Part shown: piece by piece, positions 1 to 4,404 of the stretch
Layout of the letters: each line of letters starts with the position of its first letter
Numbering within the stretch: position 1 is the first letter of the stretch
DNA from: Acidobacteriota bacterium
Lineage (GTDB): Bacteria; Acidobacteriota; Polarisedimenticolia; QHYA01
Direction of reading: 5' to 3'
DNA: 5,119 nucleotides
NCBI GenBank assembly: GCA_003223995.1
Contig: QHYA01000293.1
Location: 1-5,119 of the forward strand
Program-made: the position numbers and the translations under genes
Notes under the pieces: model-generated
Databases searched by the model: none
Told to the model about the DNA's origin: nothing
What the model saw: the letters and a program-made list of their open reading frames with translations, nothing else

Positions 1-1
1 C

Positions 2-91
2 GCGGTGAAGACCGGCATCCGCTCGGGATCCTGGGGAGGAGCCGGCCGGGAAGAGAAGGGCCACGATCCCGTGGGAAGGCGATCGTCTTGA
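2..91 (+). CDS. Possible C-terminal tail of an upstream gene (partial)
   Basis: This frame is open from the left edge and ends at a TGA at 89-91, giving about 29 residues that begin AVKTGIRSGSW and end GRRSS. The tail is polar and glycine/arginine-rich, and no family can be recognised from it. The main support is its junction with the next gene: the TGA overlaps that gene's TTG start in a TTGA arrangement, typical of translationally coupled genes in one operon. The frame of the downstream gene is also open back to base 1, so this stretch could instead be an N-terminal extension of that gene. The assignment is tentative. Confidence 0.35.
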   Translation, partial: AVKTGIRSGSWGGAGREEKGHDPVGRRSS

Positions 92-1062
92 ACCTCACGA
101 GCCGGAAACCGCTTCTTCTCCTCGCTGGCGGCGCTTGCGCTCTTCTGGGGGCCGGCTTCTGGGTGCTCGTCACACCGGACAATCCACTCACGCGCCTCTT
201 CCGCCGGCCGATCACCGAGACCGACGCTCATGTTGTCGTCGGGCCCTATCCGATCGAGGAGGACTTCAAGGCGCTGCGGGACCACCAGGTGACGACGATC
301 GTGAGCCTTCTCGATTCCCGGCTTCCCTACGAGAAGGTTCTCCTCGATCAGGAGAAGCAGGTGGCCGCGAGATACGGGTTCAAGCTGCTCAATTTTCCCA
401 TGGCGAGCGTTCTCGGCCATCCGCTCGGGAGCGATTACAAGCAGAGAGTGGAGCGGGCGGCGGAAGCGATCGCGGCGACCGAGGGAAAGGTCTATCTCCA
501 CTGCTATCTGGGCTTGCACCGAGCCGAGGCCGTGCAGGCTCTGCTGCGGAACCGTGGAGCGAGGACGGCAACCTACCTGTTGCGGCAGGCCGAGCGAAGC
601 CAGGACATCCGTCTGCTCGACCAGGCGCACAGGGACTACGAGGAGGGACGGTGCGCCGACGCGCTCGCGAAGCTCGGGAAGATCGAGCATCCCGACGCCA
701 AGACCTTGCTGCTGCGTGGATGGGTCGAATACCGCCTCGGGGACATCCCGGCCGCCAGAGACCTCTTCGACGAGGTGCTGCGGATCAGCCCCGAGCTCGA
801 CGACGCGCGGATCGGGCGCGGATACTGCGCGTTGCGGGAAGGGCAGGTCGCGGCCGCGGAGGAGCACTTCGCGGTCTTCATGAAGGCGCACCCCGCAGAT
901 CCAACGGCCGCGCACGGGCTGGGATTGGTTCGCTATCGGCAGGGCCGGCTCGAGGAGGCGGCTCGCTTCCTCCGAACCGCCCATGAGGCGGATCCAGCGG
1001 ATGGGGAGATCCGCGAGATCCTGGATGAGATTGCGCGCCGGCGATCCGCGCGCGGCGATTGA
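88..1062 (+). CDS. Membrane-anchored PTP/dual-specificity-phosphatase-like protein with C-terminal TPR domain
   Basis: A 324-aa protein. Residues 9-28 form one hydrophobic helix after a short basic N-terminus (signal anchor). Residues about 40-165 look like a cysteine-based tyrosine/dual-specificity phosphatase: an entry strand VVVGPYPIEEDFKAL, the strand TTIVSLLD, then the P-loop HCYLGLHR, which is the HCX5R signature (His138, Cys139, Arg145). In this family the cysteine attacks phosphate and the arginine binds it. The usual general-acid Asp loop is not obvious: the matching stretch near residue 103 reads FPMASVLGHP. Activity, or the usual substrate, is therefore uncertain. Residues about 176-307 hold roughly four TPR-like helical pairs (for example GWVEYRLGDIPAARDLFDEV and GLVRYRQGRLEEAARFL), probably for protein binding. 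With a signal-anchor topology both domains would lie outside the cytoplasmic membrane. The TTG start is chosen because it directly precedes the anchor, has a GGGAAGG-like ribosome site at about 72-78 and overlaps an upstream stop. The frame is open further upstream, so a longer form cannot be excluded. Confidence 0.8.
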   Translation: MNLTSRKPLLLLAGGACALLGAGFWVLVTPDNPLTRLFRRPITETDAHVVVGPYPIEEDFKALRDHQVTTIVSLLDSRLPYEKVLLDQEKQVAARYGFKLLNFPMASVLGHPLGSDYKQRVERAAEAIAATEGKVYLHCYLGLHRAEAVQALLRNRGARTATYLLRQAERSQDIRLLDQAHRDYEEGRCADALAKLGKIEHPDAKTLLLRGWVEYRLGDIPAARDLFDEVLRISPELDDARIGRGYCALREGQVAAAEEHFAVFMKAHPADPTAAHGLGLVRYRQGRLEEAARFLRTAHEADPADGEIREILDEIARRRSARGD

Positions 1063-1115
1063 CGGGTTCCTCCCGGAAGCCTCGCGTTCCCTCAAGAGCA
1101 AAGCGCCTCGAGCGT

Positions 1116-2225
1116 CTATTCCGTGATCGCCTCGGCCCGAAAGCGGCTCCACATCAGGTAAACCGGGATTCCGGCCGCCACGATCCCGATTCCGGCAAGA
1201 ACGCGCCATCCACTGAATACGAGATCGGCGCCGATGATGAACACTGTCACGAGAATGAAGAGGATCGCCGCCGTCGAAGAGAAGGGAATGCGAGGACTAC
1301 GCTCGCCCTGATCAGCAGGAGAGAGGGCGTCGCCTCGGTCTCGGGCCGCGGCTTCTCGCCGCTGGAGGACGAGAAGGCCCAGCAAGGACACGGCGTAGAA
1401 GAGCCAGCTCGTGCTGACGAAGAGCGAGGCGATCTCGTCGAAGCCCGAGGCGAAGAGCACGACCAGGCACGAAAGCCCCCCCTGGGCGATCAGCGCGTTG
1501 ACCGGCGAGAGCGTGCGCGGATGCACGCGGCCGAGGAAGCGGAAGAGCATGCCGTCGCGGGACATCGCGTAGGGGACGCGGACCCCTGTGAGGATGCTCC
1601 CGTTGAGGATTCCGAGCGTCGAGGTCACGACGAGCAGGGAAAGGGCGGCGTCCCCGGCGGGACCGAAGGCCCTCCTCAGCGCCACGGCCGCGATGTTCTC
1701 GTGGCGAGGCATCTCGGAGGGGCTCAGAAGATAGATGTACGCGCAGTTCACGAGAAGGTAGAGACCGACGCAGGTTGAAGTGCCCATCAGTATGGCCCTG
1801 GGCAGGACGCGGCGGGGCTGAACCACCTCACCGCCCACGTAGGTGACGTCGATCCACCCGTCATAGGTGTAAAGGATCGTCACGAGGCCCAGAGCAAGTG
1901 CGATGGGCAGACCATGGGCGATCTGTGCAGCATGGGGACCAGCGGCGGGGGAGACGCGGGCGAGCGGTGGCAAGAAAGGGCCCGGCGTCTCGAAGAAGTG
2001 GCTCCAGCTCCCCCGGCAGCTCCCGAAGGCCGCCATACCAAGCAAGCCAAGCCCGGCGGCCTTTGCGGCCGTGAGGACGTTCTGGGTTCTCGTGCCGGAC
2101 TTGACTCCGAGACAGTTGACGAAGGTCAGCAGGGCCAGAGCGCCGAGGGCGAGCGGCTTGTGGGAGCCCGAGGGCAGGCCGACCAAGCCCGAGAAGTAGC
2201 CCCCCGTCAACCCTGAGTACTCCAC
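1116..2225 (-). CDS. APC-superfamily amino acid permease, 5'-truncated at a repeat junction
   Basis: A polytopic inner-membrane transporter of the amino acid-polyamine-organocation superfamily, closest in feel to LAT/SteT-like serine/threonine permeases. Recognisable landmarks are NCLGVKSGTRTQN followed by a membrane helix, LYTYDGWIDVTYVGGEVVQP with PRRVLPRAIL, VPYAMSRDGMLFRFLGRVHP, and STSWLFYAVSLLGLLVLQRR, then two final helices. Members normally have 12 helices and about 440-480 residues. Here the open frame gives at most 369, starting after about TM3, so TM1-3 with the substrate-binding unwound TM1 are missing. The only start is a GTG at 2225 inside the inverted repeat, with no convincing Shine-Dalgarno and an in-frame TGA not far upstream. 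The first 12 residues are encoded by repeat sequence. Although VEYSGLTGGYFS is a plausible permease stretch, it more probably belongs to the duplicated fragment. As it stands the product should not transport. It is a pseudogene-like remnant, or an intact gene cut by an assembly chimera. It converges on the phosphatase/TPR gene with a 53-base gap. Confidence 0.85.
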   Translation of the reverse strand: MEYSGLTGGYFSGLVGLPSGSHKPLALGALALLTFVNCLGVKSGTRTQNVLTAAKAAGLGLLGMAAFGSCRGSWSHFFETPGPFLPPLARVSPAAGPHAAQIAHGLPIALALGLVTILYTYDGWIDVTYVGGEVVQPRRVLPRAILMGTSTCVGLYLLVNCAYIYLLSPSEMPRHENIAAVALRRAFGPAGDAALSLLVVTSTLGILNGSILTGVRVPYAMSRDGMLFRFLGRVHPRTLSPVNALIAQGGLSCLVVLFASGFDEIASLFVSTSWLFYAVSLLGLLVLQRREAAARDRGDALSPADQGERSPRIPFSSTAAILFILVTVFIIGADLVFSGWRVLAGIGIVAAGIPVYLMWSRFRAEAITE

Positions 2226-2237
2226 TGGGGATGCAGC

Positions 2238-2268
2238 CGGGGCCCTCGTGTCGAGGGCCCCGCCTTTT
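2238..2268 (+). terminator. Left copy of 11-bp GC hairpin followed by TTTT
   Basis: An 11-bp perfect stem at 2238-2248 and 2252-2262 encloses the 3-base loop TGT and is followed two bases later by TTTT (2265-2268). This is the form of an intrinsic terminator with a short U-tract. It is a duplicate of the hairpin at 3246-3276 and has no gene to terminate on this strand, so any activity here is incidental. Confidence 0.45.
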
Positions 2269-2269
2269 C

Positions 2270-2388
2270 ATGCCGATCGCGCCCGAAGTTCGAATCGTGA
2301 AGGTGGAGCACGGCGTCTCAGCGGCAGCCGCCGCGCTCAACCGGAAGTTCGCCCCGGACAGTGCTCTGCTTCGGGCGACCGTGGACAT
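2270..2388 (+). pseudogene. Detached duplicate of the 5' end of the cyanophycin-synthetase-like gene
   Basis: ATG at 2270 followed by 39 codons (MPIAPEVRIVKVEHG... to VDI) is identical to the N-terminus of the gene at 2432-3244, but on the opposite strand. Beyond 2388 the frame runs on into the antisense of that gene's own body, so the long open frame to 2890 is not a credible protein. If the central segment were inverted, this copy would regain a complete 270-codon gene on the plus strand. In the present orientation it is a fragment. Confidence 0.75.
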
Positions 2389-2431
2389 TTGCGCCTTTCC
2401 CGGCTCCACTGGCTCGTCGCGTGTTGCGGGG

Positions 2432-3244
2432 CTATTCGAACGACAGGAGGTACTCGGGGATCCCACTGAAGTTGAAGCTGCAAGGGGTCACATCCAGATA
2501 GCCGACCTCCCCCAGGGCCGACATCGTCTTCTCAGCCGCCCGCGCGGACCAGCACAGAGCCTTGGCCAGTTCGGGAGCGGTGAGGGTCTTCCCCGGGTGT
2601 CCGTAGAGGAACCTGGCAGCGGCGAGGATCGCCCTTTCCGGGGCTCCGAGGGGCTTGCCCGCGAGGGCCGAGGGCAGCCACTCCGCGGCGAGGGCAAGAC
2701 AGCTGATGCCGAGGCGGCGGACGGGAGACTCGAAAATGATGTCGAATCGTCCCTGGGGCCGGCGGTAGGCGGCCGTCACGCCACTGCAACGCTTCTGGTC
2801 CGTGATCGCGCACTGGAAATCTATGACGGAGTGTTCGATGAGATGAGCCAGGGCGAGGCAGCCGTCGAACGGCACAGCGACAGAGGCTAGGGTCTCCTCC
2901 GTCGCTCCTGCCGCGGCGTGAGCGGAGGGCCCTGGCGGGCCCAGGCGCTGCGAGGCGGAGCCCGATGAGGCTGGGGTCGTGCCCGGGTCCCCGGGATCAC
3001 CGCCCAGGAAGACGTGGTAGGCCTCGTCTCCGCGGCACTCGTGTCTCGAGAAGGTTGGCGAGAAACACAGGAGCACCTTCTCGAGGCGCGAGATCGCCCA
3101 CAAGGGCTCCACCTCGTCCCAGACGATGTCCACGGTCGCCCGAAGCAGAGCACTGTCCGGGGCGAACTTCCGGTTGAGCGCGGCGGCTGCCGCTGAGACG
3201 CCGTGCTCCACCTTCACGATTCGAACTTCGGGCGCGATCGGCAT
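2432..3244 (-). CDS. Cyanophycin-synthetase N-terminal-domain-like protein with winged-helix-like C-terminus
   Basis: A 270-aa protein. Residues about 7-195 resemble the N-terminal (non-ATP-grasp) domain of cyanophycin synthetase CphA: RIVKV near the start, SPTFSRHEC (62-70) for the CphA-type LPSLxEHxC, AHLIEHSVIDFQ (133-144) for GHIVEHVALELQ, GRFDIIFE (165-172) for GIYNVVYE, then a helix like the CphA AGRYAGRAAVRL region. Low-complexity residues about 82-118 (Gly/Pro/Ser/Ala) are an insertion. The ATP-grasp and Mur-ligase-like domains of CphA are absent, so it cannot make cyanophycin alone. Residues about 200-255 (ERAILAAARFLYGHPGKTL onwards) look like a winged helix-turn-helix. The start is uncertain: ATG 3244 follows an 11-bp hairpin and lacks a good Shine-Dalgarno, unlike its upstream neighbours. 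ATG 3283 and GTGs at 3217 and 3211 are alternatives. The first 39 codons lie in the inverted repeat. It is last in the minus-strand set, 70 bases after the 68-aa gene. Assignment is from remembered motifs, not a search. Confidence 0.7.
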   Translation of the reverse strand: MPIAPEVRIVKVEHGVSAAAAALNRKFAPDSALLRATVDIVWDEVEPLWAISRLEKVLLCFSPTFSRHECRGDEAYHVFLGGDPGDPGTTPASSGSASQRLGPPGPSAHAAAGATEETLASVAVPFDGCLALAHLIEHSVIDFQCAITDQKRCSGVTAAYRRPQGRFDIIFESPVRRLGISCLALAAEWLPSALAGKPLGAPERAILAAARFLYGHPGKTLTAPELAKALCWSARAAEKTMSALGEVGYLDVTPCSFNFSGIPEYLLSFE

Positions 3245-3324
3245 GAAAAGGCGGGGCCCTCGACACGAGGGCCCCGGCTGCATCCCCAGTGGAGTACTCA
3301 GGGTTGACGGGGGGCTACTTCTCG
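3126..3324 (-). repeat. Right arm of the 199-bp inverted repeat (native copy)
   Basis: Reverse-complement partner of 2190-2388. This arm is continuous with coding sequence on both sides. Its right edge lies inside the last codons of the 68-aa gene (stop at 3315-3317), and its left edge lies inside codon 40 of the cyanophycin-synthetase-like gene, which continues in frame to 2432. That continuity marks it as the original copy. No direct target-site duplication is visible outside the two arms, as would be expected of a simple transposon insertion. Confidence 0.93.
3246..3276 (-). terminator. 11-bp hairpin plus TTTT between two genes (terminator/attenuator candidate)
   Basis: On the minus strand a perfect 11-bp GC-rich stem with loop TGT is followed by CCTTTT and, one base later, the ATG at 3244. 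It lies downstream of the 68-aa gene stop (3315), so it could terminate or attenuate the upstream operon. Its 3' stem also contains the only GAGGG near the start codon, 12 bases away, so it could hide a weak ribosome site. The U-tract is short (four T). Being palindromic and adjacent to a gene with a winged-helix-like domain, it could alternatively be an operator. The hairpin is certain; its role is inferred. Confidence 0.5.
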
Positions 3325-3521
3325 TCCCACTTGCTATCCTCTCTGTCCAAAGTACCCTGCAAAACGACACGGTACTCGCCAGTCTCCGGATTGATAGCCT
3401 CCACCTTGGCCCTGGCGGTCGTGCTGCAGAAAATCATCTCCCCGATCTTGGTGCGAAGGCTTGCTGGGGAAGTCGGCGCGTTCTCGATGGACCTGAGGTC
3501 TTGAATATGGAACTTCGGCAT
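3315..3521 (-). CDS. Small 68-aa protein of unknown function with very strong ribosome site
   Basis: MPKFHIQDLRSIENAP... ending in DREDSKWDEK, 68 residues, probably cytoplasmic, with no signal peptide or membrane helix. The second half reads as alternating strands (EMIFCSTTARAKVEAINP, then a turn, then EYRVVLQGT), suggesting a small beta-rich fold, and the tail is acidic and charged. I do not recognise the family. ATG 3521 is chosen over the GTG at 3569 because it is preceded at 8-base spacing by GGAGG within a 12-base match to the 16S anti-Shine-Dalgarno. An 89-base gap separates it from the upstream 92-aa gene, with no clear promoter in it, so shared transcription is likely but not proven. 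The last codons and stop fall within the right arm of the inverted repeat. The strong initiation signal suggests high output, as for a structural or binding protein. Confidence 0.72.
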   Translation of the reverse strand: MPKFHIQDLRSIENAPTSPASLRTKIGEMIFCSTTARAKVEAINPETGEYRVVLQGTLDREDSKWDEK

Positions 3522-3524
3522 TGA

Positions 3525-3536
3525 GATCACCTCCTT
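3525..3536 (-). promoter_or_regulatory. Extended Shine-Dalgarno AAGGAGGTGATC
   Basis: The minus strand reads AAGGAGGTGATC, which is complementary over 12 bases to the conserved 3' end of bacterial 16S rRNA. GGAGG lies 8 bases before the ATG at 3521. It decides the start of the 68-aa gene and is much longer than the sites of the neighbouring genes, implying strong translation. Confidence 0.8.
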
Positions 3537-3610
3537 TCCCTCGTGGAATCTGACGTCCCTGAGCGACACTGCTCCCGCGGGTGACCGCCGGGGCTCTCGC
3601 GACTGAAAAT

Positions 3611-3889
3611 CTATTCGGGCTCGATCTCCAGGCTGCAGCGGAGAACGGTCCTGTAGAGACTCGAGTCCTTCTCCTGCGACACGCTTCCTTTGGAGTGAGC
3701 CATCTCCTCCTCGGCGAGGGCGATGCCCTCCTCGGCCAGGGCGACGGCTTCCCTGACGCGGGTGCCGCGACGGCCGGGTCGGTAGCGCTCCTTCGATCCG
3801 GCGGGATGGTCGGGAGACGCCCCCAGGATTTCCAGGGAAGCCTCCCGTTGCCGCTCGATCTGCGTGCCCTCTTTCGGTGGGTTTTTCAT
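3611..3889 (-). CDS. 92-aa charged protein of unknown function
   Basis: A 92-residue protein starting MKNPPKEGTQIERQREASLE. The first ~45 residues are basic, Pro/Gly/Arg-rich and probably disordered (GSKERYRPGRRGTRVR). Residues about 46-65 (REAVALAEEGIALAEEEMAH) form a regular amphipathic, acidic helix suited to coiled-coil or partner binding, and the C-terminus SSLYRTVLRCSLEIEPE may form strands. There is no signal peptide or membrane segment. The ATG overlaps the TAA of the helix-hairpin-helix gene as TAATG, and GGAGG lies 8 bases upstream (3898-3902), so translational coupling is likely. The family is not recognised; that it works with the ParA/HhH pair is inferred only from the coupling. 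Confidence 0.7.
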   Translation of the reverse strand: MKNPPKEGTQIERQREASLEILGASPDHPAGSKERYRPGRRGTRVREAVALAEEGIALAEEEMAHSKGSVSQEKDSSLYRTVLRCSLEIEPE

Positions 3890-4404
3890 TAGCCGAACCT
3901 CCAGAATGACGGAAGCCAGTTGCTGGGATCTGGCGCCGTGGCGGGAGGGATGGCCCGTCCTGGTCTGTGGGCCAGCAGCGAGGCCTCCTCCGGATTCACT
4001 CCCTCATCCGGATCCGTGGCCTTGCCCTCAGGCGGCTGTCTTGCTGCCTGCCTGACGGCGCCCTCCCTCGCCTCTGCCTCCACCGTCTCGAGCTTCCGCC
4101 GGGCCTTCGCGCGATCGGTGATCGCCGGCGGTGATCCGGCGGAGACCGTTTCTCCGGCAGCCATCTCTTGTTCGCGTTGTTCGCGGGAAAACCCGGCCGG
4201 GGAGTCGCCGGAGCCGCTGGCCATGCGAATGGCCGCTGCGACCATCTTGCGCGCCGACGAAGGCTTCAGGCCGGCGAGCCGCTCGAGCTCGACAGGATCG
4301 AGACCAGCGAGGTCCCGGGCCGTGTGGATGCCCTTCTCCTTCAGGGCCCTGACTGTGTCCGGCCCCGAACCGTGCATCTGTGCAAGCAGGACAAGATCAT
4401 CCAT
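3889..4404 (-). CDS. Helix-hairpin-helix (DUF4332-like) protein with disordered tail
   Basis: A 171-aa protein. Residues about 1-62 form a helix-hairpin-helix/SAM-like repeat of the kind in DUF4332 and HHH_5 domains: HGSGPDTVRALKEKGIHTAR (hairpin, then helix), DLAGLDPVELERLAGLKPSS, ARKMVAAAIRMA. Such domains bind DNA without sequence specificity or mediate protein contacts. Residues about 63-160 are low-complexity, rich in Ala, Glu, Pro and Arg, with one charged helix near AKARRKLETVEAEARE. The protein ends in an aromatic tail, SNWLPSFWRFG, which stands out after a disordered linker and may be a docking peptide. ATG 4404 is chosen because AGGAG lies 8 bases upstream (4413-4417) and the domain begins immediately; the frame extends upstream to 4485 only as antisense-like low-quality sequence inside parA. 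It overlaps the ParA gene by 8 bases and the 92-aa gene as TAATG. As the gene coupled to an orphan ParA, it may take the adaptor position normally held by ParB, which is inference. Confidence 0.75.
   Translation of the reverse strand: MDDLVLLAQMHGSGPDTVRALKEKGIHTARDLAGLDPVELERLAGLKPSSARKMVAAAIRMASGSGDSPAGFSREQREQEMAAGETVSAGSPPAITDRAKARRKLETVEAEAREGAVRQAARQPPEGKATDPDEGVNPEEASLLAHRPGRAIPPATAPDPSNWLPSFWRFG

Larger units (their letters stand above)
2190..2388 (+). repeat. Left arm of a perfect 199-bp inverted repeat
   Basis: Read on the plus strand, this stretch is base-for-base the reverse complement of 3126-3324 as far as I can compare by eye. Paired positions sum to 5514. Identity stops sharply at both ends: at 2189/2190 it joins the truncated permease, and at 2388/2389 it enters the 737-bp central segment. 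It carries a copy of the last codons and stop of the 68-aa gene, the spacer, the 11-bp hairpin, and the start plus first 39 codons of the cyanophycin-synthetase-like gene. Because those parts are in functional context only in the right arm, this arm is the displaced duplicate. Confidence 0.93.

Noticed and set aside
1063..1115. Bidirectional terminator between the converging phosphatase/TPR and permease genes
   Set aside because: No stem of convincing length and no T-tract was found in this 53-base gap.
1059..1778. Long plus-strand open frame (239 codons) opposite the permease
   Set aside because: Its composition (Glu/Arg/Gly-rich with no recognisable fold) is what results from reading a GC-rich gene on the wrong strand. 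The minus-strand permease has clear membrane helices and family motifs.
2286..2296. GTTCGAATC, resembling a tRNA T-loop or an att core
   Set aside because: The flanking bases do not form the 5-bp T-stem and no cloverleaf can be drawn around it. It is codon sequence of the duplicated N-terminus.
2231..2890. 219-codon plus-strand open frame starting in the left repeat arm
   Set aside because: Its first part duplicates the N-terminus of the minus-strand gene, and the rest is the antisense of that gene's own body. It is a product of the inverted repeat and high GC, not a separate protein.
2190..3324. Transposable element with long terminal inverted repeats
   Set aside because: There is no transposase or integrase, no target-site duplication outside the arms, the right arm is continuous with native genes on both sides, and the permease does not resume beyond the right arm.
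3304..3340. TTGACG followed by TATCCT on the plus strand as a promoter
   Set aside because: The spacing is about 25 bases, too long for sigma70, and it would drive transcription against the minus-strand operon.
3522..3610. Promoter in the 89-base gap between the 92-aa and 68-aa genes
   Set aside because: No -35/-10 pair with acceptable spacing was visible on the minus strand; only the ribosome site next to the start can be supported.
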